In this document: piece by piece, positions 21,986-33,900 of the stretch
Layout: every line of letters begins with the position of its first letter
Numbering within the stretch: position 1 is the first letter of the stretch
Assembly (NCBI GenBank): GCA_022747635.1
Contig: JAKTNV010000006.1
Coordinates: 64,185,090-64,249,089 of the forward strand
Source: Hetaerina americana
Lineage: Eukaryota; Arthropoda; Insecta; Odonata; Calopterygidae
Reading direction: 5' to 3'
DNA: 64,000 nucleotides
Notes under the pieces: model-generated
Databases searched by the model: none
Seen by the model: the letters and a program-made list of their open reading frames with translations, nothing else
What the model was told of the DNA's origin: nothing
Program-made: the position numbers and the translations under genes

Positions 21986-24900
21986 ATTCAAAGATTAAGG
22001 ATTAAAGTCATTGTAAAGTAATGAGATCGGAGATCTCAATAAAGAGTGCATCAACATTTTTACACGGACGAAACAGTTTTAATATTATGACTAAATTAAT
22101 AACGAATAGTATCAATTGGGGATTTTTGTGTTTTTTAAACAGATTAGAGGAAATTTCTTGGATTCCAGGATTACTTGAATTATATGCATGACGTAGGTGA
22201 AGAACTATTATTGAATAACAACCTCCGGGATCCTTCTCGAAAATGTCTAACTATGGTATCGTGTTTGTTATTCTTTATCCATACCCTAAAATTGGTTACT
22301 TAGTAGCATAAGTGAATGAAAACGGAATTATGGAAATGCATCCAATGAGTGATTTAACGAACCACTGGCCAGCTGTGATAAATACTTCATTAATATCCAC
22401 AGCTTTTCATAATGGGGTCTCGGGAATTGATTTTTTTTAATTAAAATAATTAGGATTTAAAATTTGATTTCATTTATTTTTCGATTTCATTTCTTTTCAG
22501 ACACGGTATGAGCATCCAACATCAAAAAACAGTAATCCGCTCATTGGCCGGTCCCTTCCCAGTTATGAGCAAGAGGCTTGCAAGTACGAAAATGGATCAA
22601 TCCGCCCTCGGGATTCAAAACGATTTTAGTTTGAACAAAACAATGTCAACATAACGAGAACATTTTTATCGTTTTTATCTATTATTCATGGCAAGTAGGA
22701 AAGCTTTTTAAAAAGTGGACGGACACGTCCATTTGGGAATTATATTTTTTTGTCTAATTAAACGAGAAAATTTAGGTCAAATGTAAAAAGTGAGACGAAC
22801 AAAACCTTTATAAAATTCATTAAGCAATTAACACCGCTGCAATTTGTTGGATGAATTTAGGGTTTAATGCACTTTTCACATTTGGTAACTTGCTGAAAGC
22901 GTAATATTTTTAAACCACAGATTAAAAAAAAGACTGGATTCTATTTTGGCTTGCATTAAAAATATTATTTCTTGCAAAAGTAAACTCAAAAGAGAGATAT
23001 TGTCCAAATACCATGGGTAAAATGTAAATGAGATATACGAGTACATGTGATTGAAATAAAGCTAAAGTCTCTTTTAGCATTGCGGTTTGTGTATATAAAT
23101 GCTAAATGAGAACTTTTTCGCTATTTTTTTACGCAATTCACGCATTTATTTCAAGTAACAGTAGTCATGAATCAATGCTACAGGAGAATATCGTATCAGT
23201 TTGATGCTGATACCGGAAGAGCAATTTTAGCCTACATCACATTGCAGACAAAATCACAGGGATTAGTTGAGGGTAATTGATTGCAGATCAGACTAATCTA
23301 AGGATTAATTCCAAAGAAACTGCGGGAGATGCCGCAACAAGGATGCCGCAATCTAAGGATTCATTTTTTCTTCGTATATTTCGAGTAATAGGATCTCTGA
23401 AAATATTATCATCAGTCTAAAAAGACCGTCTTAAAAATTTGATGAAACTTGATTATTATCACTATGCCTATCAAAGAGAAATCTGAAATCTTTTGCTGTA
23501 ACCAGTGCAAGATAGATTATGACTACGCACTGAAATAAGTATGTTAATTTTTAAGTATTAACAGAGCCCAATTGATCTCTTTCGGTAGAATTACCCTAAC
23601 CTCTCAAGAAAATCATTCCTGGATTAGCCACGAAAAAATGAGTTCGTCAATATAATACAGAAACGAATTTTGAAAAATGCCTCGAGGAGATAAATAATTT
23701 AGAGGAGGTTTGACCCAAAAATTGTTCCTTTCTGCATGTCCAAACTTTTAAACACAATAGAAAACCTAATGATGTGAATATTTCGCCTTAGGCAGACTCA
23801 ATTAAAATTAAAGCACGCAAGATTCTCATTTAAGCTGATATTTCTCCCCCCAGTCATAGTAACAATCAATTAGTTTGAGCATTTAATTACGCGAAATCAT
23901 TGACTCAAAAACTCAACTGCAAGCATTACTGACTATTAATGAAAATAACATGATGTTTTCACTAATAGGAGAGTTGTTCAAATATATTAAAACAAAGAGA
24001 AAAAAAGGTTACCATATTCGAAGGATGTTTTTTTGAGTTTTCATGATTAAAATCATTATTTATAACTTCTGAGAAGCCTTTTTTGGCGGAGTGGGTATCT
24101 GCCGACACTTTGGTGCATATTGGGAACTTCCCACTCATACCAACCATATTCCATTCTCTTAAAGGACTTTTCGAACTGTGACCAATGTAAGCCATCAATG
24201 ACTCATGAAATTAAAAAATGAGTCGTATCTCAAAAACGTTCATAGGAATACCTGTGTCGTGTGTGCACGTTTGAAGATATTTGCATCCATGTACACCGTG
24301 TGTGTGTGGTCATGTGGATACATGTGGGTACCCCATATTTTTAGTCACCTGTTCTTAACATCTGTATGATCATCTGGTGGCAAGAGCATTGTGTTGTTGA
24401 CGAGAAGTTGATGAAACGATTCTCGGGTTATATCTCTGAACAATCTTATTCAATATCTGAACGAGCAGATTTGATATCACTAAATTGAAATGAGAAAGCG
24501 ACTGGTGGGTCAAGGAGAGGAGCTGCTACCTGTCTGTTTGATTTTCACATGCGTTAAGATTTAAATCGGGGTGTACGCTACCGTCGCCTATCAAATCCAG
24601 CATTCTGGTAGATTAAAATGTTGGTATAATAAAATAAATCAGAAACAAACTTGTTATATGGTTTCTCTAATTAAGAATACAATGTGACTAAAAGAAAATT
24701 TAGCTTAGAACGGGCACAAGAGTATATTATATTACTGTCCATCGTATTATCCACACTACTGTTTATAATAATTAATTAAAATTTTAAAATCGCTTCCCAT
24801 ACGGAGAAATGCAACATACATGTAAAATGTTGACGGTATTTAATTTTCTGGTTTAGTGGTTTGAACTTCAAACAAGATTTACATATTAATTGAACTTTGA

Positions 24901-25440
24901 AATAATATAAAACAATTCATTTTGATGAGTTTCTTACGCCAGCGTGGTAATTTCTCAAACATTAATCTACATGGTTCCCTACAAGACATATTTCATGCCA
25001 ATAAAGTAATAAAATTCATGTGGCCACCATCTAACGATTTTTTAATGCTGAAATATGAAAATGAGTAACTTTATACTATATGTTTACTTATTTGGACCTG
25101 CATAGCCTACACATTTTAACAGAATATCCGATAGCTGGCATGTATCATTTTCATGACCCATCATTTTTTATTTAAATCTTGGTTATCGATAATTTCAGCC
25201 ATTTAACGAAATTAATTGATAAATAGTGTCCCGTATCCTACTATGGTTTCCGTTTACCATTAATATGGGTGATGGACGTCCGGCGTATAAAAACACAATG
25301 ATTTGGTTATTGATGCGAAAGCTAAAGACTACTCAATATAATCACGATTTCTTCCCATTTTAGCGCGCACACTGTAAAAAAGGGACTACGCGTTATAATG
25401 ACTTCCTTGGATATCTAATACGCACACTAGGTTTCCCTCA
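21986..25440. other. AT-rich stretch without recognisable gene
   Basis: The only listed frame (23962-24198, minus, 78 codons) is unrecognised. A TG-rich patch is seen near 24297-24330. No element ends were identified. Confidence 0.45.
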
Positions 25441-26150
25441 CCCATAAACTTTCCTACCGAAACACGCAGCTACCTAGCCATGTGGGGACCAAATAGCCCA
25501 AGGATTGACCCTTGGCCCTAAGCCTTCAAGAACCTCCGTCCCCTCCTCGCAAGCCATCTCGTCACTCCCCTACGAACGACTCTTTCTTTCCCCGTGCACT
25601 CACCCCTCCCCCATCCCCATCCCGCCCCCTTCTCCCCCATCGCGGCTTCCAACTCTTCTTCCGCTTCCCCCTCATTCTAATTCCGAGGGTCGATGGCGTT
25701 CCAACTCCTCCGGGGCCATCTCAACTCTTCCCTTGCCCTCCCCATTCCAGTCTCGTCCCCCTTCCCCGTTTCGTCAAAGGGCATAGACCCCCACCATCTC
25801 TCCGCCCCCTCAGTGTGACGCATGCATACTTTTAATCATTCATTATCACCATCGGACCATCGCTCCTGCCTTGCCTGCCCCGCAGGAGGCCGAGGGTTGT
25901 TGAGGAGTCATGAGTAGGTTGGGGTAGACGGCAGGGCGCGGGGAGGGATGCGGTGGGAAGTCTTTGGGCAAACTGCAGAGGGAAGAGAGATTCAAGCGGG
26001 AGGGGAAGTTTTGACCGTAAAACTTCGCCTCTCCGCCAAAGGAGGACCGACTGTTGCCCGTCGTTCGGGGACGATCCGGGGATTTCCATCAATTCTCAGG
26101 GCATTCCCCAAACACTGACTATTCGTCCCGACCCATGGTCGACTTAGCGT
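25441..26150. other. GC- and C-rich block
   Basis: The left half of the plus strand is pyrimidine-rich (CCCC, TCCC and CCTCC runs). The right half is balanced and GC-rich with several CG dinucleotides. Overlapping open frames (25505-25786, 25512-25835, 25832-26092 minus) are Pro/Ser-rich products of the composition. It could be a CpG-rich promoter or first-exon area, but I found no splice-linked coding sequence to support that. Confidence 0.45.
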
Positions 26151-26539
26151 TTCCCTAGAAACCACAATGGAATTAAAAACGTGGAGTATTGAGAATATTT
26201 TATTTTTCAGTCAGCTTGGTGACCTTAGGGTCCTAGACAATTGTCAAATATTCTTTCCAACATACTGTGATCGTGTCGGTCTCTCATTTTGCCTAGATTT
26301 AGCAGAATTTTGCTAATTGAAATTCATTGCTGTGGGTAACACTTTTCATCACACGTATTTAACTAAATTGATTTATCTTTCATATTTACTCCAGCCTTGG
26401 TTCTTAGGTCACTGTGCAGTGATTTTGCTGAACGGAGCAATACTTTTAGTCTTATGGACCCATAAAATCAATTGATGGATACGTAAAGGATTTTTGCATA
26501 AATGTATACGCCACTGAGGGTATAGGTTTGTATGATTGT

Positions 26540-26645
26540 GTTGATTTTGCATGTGGTTTTGTTCCCTTTTACGGGTGGTTATCTAACACCCACCGCCACA
26601 CGCCCTTGCGGCGGCTTGCGGGGTGTTGTGTGGACGTAGATGAGA
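26540..26645 (+). mobile_element. Possible CR1-like 3' end fragment
   Basis: CACCCACCGCCACACGCCCT, then a GCGGCGGCTTGCGGGGTGTT block, resembles the 3' end of the CR1-like element at 45844-45872 (CACCCACCCTAGCGG, then TGGCTTGCAGGGTA). It is followed by a GTAGATGA-type end. Only the 3' terminal segment is present, as expected of a heavily 5'-truncated copy. Short and uncertain. Confidence 0.4.
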
Positions 26646-27997
26646 AATCATACAAAACCGGATAAAGACGTTGTACAGGTAAAGACAGGCGAACTAACAA
26701 AAGTTGACTATCAGAGTAAAGGAGTAGAATACGACATCGGGGAATGTACAAAAGTAAATACCCAATAATTTTCGTTATCTTAAACGTAATATTGTAGATA
26801 ATATGAATTAGGAAACTTTTAAAGTGATTTAACTATTTGATATCGAAGAATCCAAATTTCAAGACTATCTCTCTCTTCGAATATAATCACTAAACTGCGA
26901 ATAAATTTGGATCGTAAAAAATGTTTCCCATCTTTCATAAAATTTCAATTCTTCGGTTGAAATTAATGTAGACTTTGACAATTACCGGGATGATAGAAAT
27001 TTAATTTCAGAAAAGAACCAGGGGGAGATTTTTCTCGCGCAGTTAAAATATTCATTACGTTTTATCTATAGAAGCATTATATTTCCCTCAAAATGGCTCA
27101 CATTTACTTCAAAGGTTGGAACCTCGATCTCAAAGCAATTTTTGCGGCAATTCAGCGACAGAAATAGCTCTCACGAAGAATCATGCGGACCAAACATTCG
27201 ATTATTCACGGAATCCAGCTATCCAAACTATGACGTGCGATCATTCCAATAGAATGTACCAACATGCACGTGGCTTCTCAAGCAAGGAATTATCTGTTGT
27301 GACTCGGGGTATTACCGTTGTGAGGATGACTCTAATAGTCATTTTATGACTAATGCTTTCCGTAAAAGAGTCTGGTCAGTTTAAGGCAGAATTCGATGCA
27401 AAGAGAGAAATTGATGGTGCGCATAGCTGCCAAACAGCAAGTGAGCTCTCTCTAAGAGAAAACTTATTTAAAACACTCGCTGGTCATTTGGGCGCATACC
27501 GGCTGTTATGACCCATATTGCCCTCCGAGGACCCTCACAAAGGGCGGATTCCTGAATTGGGTCAATTTATAGGACATCAATGAAGGCAGTTGTCTGGACC
27601 TCCCCGCCAAGTTTAATTTGATGCCCAACACTTTGCCCCCCCCCCTGCCCTCAAGGCGTTTTCAGGTTGAGGAAACTTCTGTGTCCTTCCTACGAATGTC
27701 TTATTCCTCAACTCTCTTGAAATTTGATCTGTAAACACCCACTGCACTAGTGACGACATATTCGTCCGTCTAAGTTTTCCGTACAGGAGATCAAGGAAAA
27801 AGGTTCCATCCGTGGAAGCGGTTGGGATACATACCATGGTAATACCAGCGGTTGGATATACCTTGATAACAGGCGCGATTCATCTAATCCGTTGTGAAAG
27901 TATAAAACACAAGGTGAACGCCGACACATAAGCAATTGCTGCATCATATAATAAATACATAGTATATACAATCGCATTGATTACAAAGTAATTAGTT
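26646..27997. other. Unannotated stretch
   Basis: Several 60-80 codon frames overlap at 27613-28062 (minus) and 27116-27349 (plus). None has a recognisable family signature, and a 10-nt C run at 27639-27648 breaks coding continuity. I see no gene. Confidence 0.4.
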
Positions 27998-28155
27998 AAA
28001 TTAAGAATACAAAGTAACTTTCCACTGTCCTTTATTAGCGTACAACCGGTTTCAACGCTCAAGCGTCATCATCAGACCTGATGATGACGGTTGAGCGTTG
28101 AAACCGGTTGTACGCTAATAAAGGACAGTGGAAAGTTACTTTGTATTCTTAATTT
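27998..28155. repeat. Near-perfect 78-bp foldback of CTGANGA/GAAAC repeat
   Basis: The arms 27998-28075 and 28078-28155 match over 78 bp with one mismatch and a 2-nt spacer. Each arm read outward carries CTGATGA, a stem, GAAAC, the palindrome ACCGGT, CTAATAAAGG, CAGTGGAAAGTTACTTTG and TATTCTTAATTT. The right arm continues to a block ending in CCACAAGGTTGAGCCAG near 28187. The very low divergence suggests a recent origin or gene conversion between arms. It is a long DNA cruciform or RNA hairpin source. Confidence 0.85.
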
Positions 28156-28187
28156 CATTAAAATGAATTTCCACAAGGTTGAGCCAG

Positions 28188-29390
28188 GAACAATTGAATA
28201 AGTAATTAGTTATTGGCAAAGTGAATTTGACTGCAGAACAGATCGCTTTAAGGATATATTTTTTCCTCGTGGAATTCGATATGACAAAAGTAGGAAACAC
28301 GACTTACGGTAAATTAGTTGTACGGTTGGTGGCCTCATACCCCCCGCCACAAATGCTGCATGCTCTCAGGTATGTAGCAAGTTTATAACTGATAGAAGAC
28401 CGAATAATAATTAAGTATTGTCGTGGTCATCTTGTGACGGAGCCCTTCACTTGAAATTATATCTCATAACGCGTGCGCGGATCATAAAGGGATGAAATTT
28501 GAAAAGAAGCCCACAAAATCCTCCAGTCATAATGTCATCAGAACTTCATTATTAAAAATCTGGAGTACATATCACGTCATCATTTATTGTTAAAAATGTA
28601 CTCATTTTTCCGCCGCAAGTTTTCATGACTAGTTTTGGTCAACAGCAGATAATTTAAGAGCTCATTTTATGCGCCAAACACTGCTAACGTTAATTAAAAG
28701 ATTGTTCCTGAAGCGATAATGGTTTTGGGTGGTGTTTTCGAAAATTTGGGAGAAATAATTTTTCCTTTCCTGGGCCAATTCACATTTTTTTATGCTTTTC
28801 GCGTGAACTTGTTCAATGCTTGCGCAAAATATAATAGTCAGTGCAAAAATAATTAAAAGAACTGCATGATATAACGGAAATGTAATTCCAAATTCCATGA
28901 AATATCTCAATATAATATAAACAATACTTGTTGCCTTGATGTAATTATCATCTACCCATTTCATGCTAAAATTAATCCCACGAATAATAATGAAGTCATT
29001 TTCATCAAAGCATTTGCGAGGTAATTTCATATTTTTGAAATGTCTCAGGATAATATTAAATAAATTTTGTCATTAAAATAAAAGTGTTTTTGTGAAATGA
29101 TAATCTAAAACTTTTAATAACCGTTCCAAAATGAGAAGCATTAACATGAACCAATTCTAAACCGGTAAAAAACACTCTGGTTGCGAAGGGAATTGAGTAT
29201 TTGAATGATTTATGCTGATATTATAATATTCACTGCTGTTGGTAAAAGACATTTCGTTGATACCTCTGTAAATATTTTTAGTAGAAGAGATTTGAATGAA
29301 AAGTATCGGAAAATGTTTCGTTAAATATATATTTCCTCAAAATTCTTCAAAGTACATCTCTTGAGCGTTGATATACTTTTGTCAACGGCT
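28188..29390. other. AT-rich stretch, one unrecognised long frame
   Basis: A 122-codon minus frame (28662-29030) has a hydrophobic central stretch that could be a membrane segment. There is no recognised family, no supporting splice context and base composition like the AT-rich background, so I leave it uncalled. Confidence 0.35.
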
Positions 29391-29399
29391 GTTACACGA

Positions 29400-29997
29400 C
29401 TTGAAGGCACCATGGTTGGCGGATTACGGAAGGTACTTAAGGGTATGCGTGAAAGTTTCGTTGAGGACACTTCAGGTCCCATGGGTGTGTCCTTTGAGGG
29501 ATGATTTCTTTTGGCAATAGAAAATAGTTTGCTGGTTCCAAGTCGGTACTGTCCAAAATGTGGGGGGTCTTCTTCAACACGTTGCAGGTCTTCGCAAGCA
29601 GACACTTAACTCTGCTTTTGGACGTCCGTGAAGACCTTCGGGGCGAGTTTGTTGCAGATCTTTCATATCGCCAAATTTTCAGTGATTATAGTGTCTATTG
29701 CCATATTATCAATGCCAATACGATCTTGCGCACGCTTAACTGACGGTCTAAATTCAGCGCCCTTAGGTACATGCTGAACGTTATTGTCGGTTCTTGGCGT
29801 CGACGGCCGTCTAGCACGGAGTTCGTCCTCCACACCTCTCGCCCATCTTTGAAGAGCTTCTGCCACTTAAAAACTGCAGGTTGTGACATTTTTTCATCCT
29901 TGAACACTTGGCAAATCATACCCAACGTCTCCGTACCCGATTTCCCCAGTTCAATACAAAATTTAATGACGTACCGCTGTTCAATCGTTCGCTCCAT
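29400..29997 (-). pseudogene. Decayed mariner transposase
   Basis: A Met at 29995-29997 (minus) begins a stretch typical of mariner N-termini: a helix-turn-helix region with I-K-F, L-G-K-S-G-T-E-T-L and the A-V-F-K-W-Q-K-L-F-K-D-G-R-E block. The frame then shifts. A second frame carries a match around I-I-T-E-N-L-A, and a third near 29510-29605 carries C-E-D-L-Q-R-V-E-E-D-P. The catalytic domain after that is missing or scrambled. I did not find paired terminal repeats. It is an inactive relic, and a different mariner lineage from the copy at 62.1 kb. Confidence 0.75.
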
Positions 29998-30800
29998 TTT
30001 ACGCTTGAACCGAATCACTCGACAGGCGTCCATTAAAAACACGATCAAGACTGAGCTAACGCTCGCAGGCGATTGGCGCGTGTTGAAGATCAGAACCACC
30101 TCAGAGCCTGCTCGGTGTGAGCGCACTGCGACGTACAGGCACGTCAGGAAAAGAATGTTCGCGATATTTTCATACAAACCTTATATGAGATATATGGGAT
30201 CATTATCCCTTATATGGGATATATTACGGAGATATATGTCGCATGCAAATCTCCTTGATGTAACCTCATATTTGGCTGTTTTTTGTATAAGGAGCACCTC
30301 GACATGAATTAACTTTGCGTTAATTTTGAAGATATGAAGAGAAAGGAAGCGTTCGTGCAGTAGATCAACAAAAAGAAAATAATTAAGAGAATTAAAGCCT
30401 TGTTAATGCATTAAGTAACCAATTCCTGTGATCTTAATGTGATATGAAAGTATCTGTCTGGCTTTTAAGGCTGTCCAGAACGCAGCCTCTGTTATACTAT
30501 AAAAATACATTGGATTAGATAGAGAAAATGTATTATTTTCATCTCAAAACTACAAAACTTTACTATTTTTATGCATATTCACCAAACAAATTTAAATATT
30601 TGTTATATCTCTGAATTACTTTTCAAATTCCATCAGCATAATATTCTACCGCCTGAGATGGCAGCCAACCGATGACGGCATCTTGAAGTTTTGCTCATCG
30701 AGACGAGCAAAAAACATGTACATAGAAGCTTAACTGAATAAATAACACAGTTTCAGGCGTAAAATTGCGGAAATCTTTCATGGTGAAAGAAGACACTTCG
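29998..30800. other. Unannotated stretch
   Basis: A small cluster of near-repeats of TTATATGRGATATAT is seen at 30179-30236. There is no gene signature; open frame 29771-30307 (plus) is mainly antisense to the mariner relic. Confidence 0.4.
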
Positions 30801-30804
30801 CTTT

Positions 30805-30945
30805 TCCACAGATAGTATTTTTATTGCGACCTAGGTTTCGTTACAGCGTATCATCTTCAGGTATCGTTTAAAGTTTTAACGCTGTAACGAAACCTAGGTC
30901 GCAATAAAAATAATCCATGCGGAAAAGCAAAGTTTCTTCTGTCAT
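30805..30945. repeat. CTGANGA/GAAAC foldback repeat
   Basis: The arms 30818-30849 and 30879-30910 are perfect 32-bp reverse complements, with looser pairing outside. On the minus strand the left half reads CCTGAAGATGA (30851-30861), a 5-bp stem, GAAAC, the palindrome ACCTAGGT followed by C, then AATAAA and TGTGGAAA. The right half repeats GAAAC onward but lacks the CTGAAGA box. The ACCTAGGT-C layout matches a hammerhead helix III with a GTC triplet. Confidence 0.7.
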
Positions 30946-30962
30946 CATTGGTAACCTAACTT

Positions 30963-33900
30963 TTCAGTCGTGTTTCCAGGCATTGTAGTCGTAAAAAGCT
31001 GTTAAAAATTTCCCAAACAAAATTAAAACGCCAGTTTTCACGAACTTTTTGCCAATTTTCAGATGTGGTTCATTGTTCACCAAAGGCGGGCGGCCACTTC
31101 AGTTCACTCTTTAACGAACGACAACGCTGACAGACTAATCTTCTCGCTCATCACACTTGGTCCCTACAGCGCTCAAATTTCGCGATGAATATCAGTAGCT
31201 TTTAAGTTTTTTATCAGTTTTAGTACTGTACCTTATCACTGAACGAACTTCACACTAGAGGGAATTTCAATTGTGCTGTTCACTTTGATTCACTATTGTA
31301 AACAAACGATATGGGACCTTCTAACCACCACAGGTAGACCTGTTTGCTTCAATACAGCGGCCATTTGGTTCCCTTCACTGATTCTCACGCTACAAGTAAA
31401 CGGAGGTTACTCTCTAGACCGCCCTCATATTTTTAAATCCATTGAAACAGTGATCAATCAAAATCTTAACTTGAATCGAGGACCTGAAGAATGAAGACCC
31501 AAACGGTACGGTGATTAAATTAGACGGTTCTGGAAGTTGGTTTCCGGGGGTATCATCCCGACATGTCGGTCGTTGCCTTGTGGCATGCGAATGATCGTTC
31601 TCGATTCATAATATTGCTTTAAAATGGTCTTTTAGCATTATAGTTGAAAACGTTGACGCATACTTGCATATAAGTTTAACCGGTAATACTTAATATGTAA
31701 TCTGGGTGAAATTCTCTATAATCCCTCTAAAATTACAATGAAAGAATGCAAACGATTCGTTTTAGTTATTCGAAGCGCTTTTGCCTCCCTCGGCTATTCT
31801 GAAATCCATTTACATCGACATCATTATCCATCTATTAGTTATTACGCGGTGTTTTCCAGAGAATATTTGAATGCGACTCGTTTGCAGCTTTGGACAAACC
31901 TGAATTTCTCGTGAAATTAATGACAGATGCCCATAATGTAAAATTGAATTCGTGAGAAGTGAAATTAAACTGAATGCAGGCTACAAGTTTTTGGGAATAA
32001 TAATATAATCCAGTACAATTAGAATGGAGAATTTGCTTCTTTACGAGTATTTCAGTTGGCATCTACAGGAAGGAGTAATGCATTGTAAAGCAAATTAGAT
32101 TACGACCGCCGTCACGAAATACCGATCGTGCTCGAGTGAAAGATGACTTGGTCACTTCGTTATGAGTGTCTTCTCCGCGCTCTGTTTTTTTGCTCTACGT
32201 CCCACCTTCCTGAAGTTGGTCGCCGTGTCAACTGAAATACTGGTATTTGAGTTAATTTCTCATTTGAATCATATTGACTCCGTATACTGCCTCTTACAAG
32301 ATACCCATAGGGGTTTTCATTATAACTAATGGGGTGGTTAATAATAGTTTCATTGTGATAGATGATTGTGTGTTAACGATAAGTGTGCTGATATAATTCT
32401 GTATTTCTGTATATTATCAAATTGATTTGATTTTCATTGCAGAAATACTCCTGCGTTATCAATATTTCCTGCAATGAATATTTAGAGTATCATATACAAT
32501 ATCATCGTTGCAAATTGTAATATTTTGCAGCGATAGAGAAACTTTGAAAATTTCGAATTTGAACATAAAGGTATCCATAGCACGGTTTGTTTATTCATAT
32601 GATTTCTCAGTGCTCTATACATAACATACGTACTCTATATTCGAGGATTAGGTATTCTATCTGAGTGTTCTTTGATGATTCCAGCCCAACTTAAACCTCA
32701 TTCTCCCGTTTCCGATCCATAAATTCCATCGTACAATTTTCGCACTCACGCCCAGATCTCTGTGAAACTAAATTCTAATTGATTGTTATTTCCATGGAGC
32801 AGTAGACGCACAGATGTGCACACGAATTTCATGAGTTATTCTTTCGATGCTAAAATATTTTACCACAATGTAACGAGTGAAAATGACCAGAAGTGTTAAT
32901 GTTAATAACCTCATTATTATTGCTATTTTATAACGCACTAGCATTTAGAATACATTTTCACTCAATATTTATTTCTTTCAGTATTTTGTTGGAATGCTAA
33001 TAGATGGGCTTTTCAATACAGAGTAATAGCGAACTGAACAAATTTCAACATGCATCGACTGCAGCTAACGCAAAACGGGAGTCAATTCGATGAAATTTGT
33101 ACTGTATCTTTAATGAGCGCTAAGTTAAGATACAAGTAAAATTTTTGCTAATTAAATCATCGGAATAAAATATATATGATCAACGTTTATTGAAAGGCAA
33201 TCGTAACAGATGTTGGTAGATTCAGTATCAGAAAGTCCTCTTCTGGAATTGTTATCAGGAATCTTGACAAAAAGGACTGGCAAGCATGGCTCCGAGTAAA
33301 CGTTTACATTAATTTCAATAAAAGCAATAGAATGCCGCACACCAAAGCAACCAGTGCATCCTTGGTCTAAATAACATTCCGTGGTCACGAAACAACAGGT
33401 GAAACAAATAGCAGCTTCATACCAGATAACACAAAGCCAAAGCGCACCTGAATAGCAAAAACAACTTTTCATATTGCTTCATAAAATTTCTAATTGATGA
33501 TAACAAGTACATTTTGAAGGGTTTACAACAGTTTTGTTGATGTTTATTTTATGTGTTTACATGTTTAAGCATGCCTTCACGAGCACGCGCCCTTGTACAA
33601 ACAAATATGATACACATTTTTTACTTTGTCTACTTAAAGTATATATACGTGTATAAGTTTGTGGTGATATCATAACTTGAAAGAGATTTAACTGATCGAT
33701 CGAATACCACGCTCACGCTGCACGTTGAATTTGAATGCTCTTTTTTACATCACAGGCCATCTTTCAAATATTTGCTCAGCTCAACTTGCATTTCAAAATA
33801 AGACCAGTTATTTCCGGGGTGAGGTAAAAACAAGATAGAATGGCAACGCACAAAATTTTAATGCCGCTAACTTTCTCTATTGATGTGCTGTTAGTTCTGA

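Noticed and set aside
27998..28155. Assembly artefact as explanation for the long palindrome
   Set aside because: Cannot be excluded from sequence alone, but independent foldbacks of the same family at 17.1 and 30.8 kb make a biological origin more likely.
28662..29030. 122-codon minus frame with hydrophobic stretch
   Set aside because: AT-rich, no family resemblance, no splice or start support; chance length in this composition.
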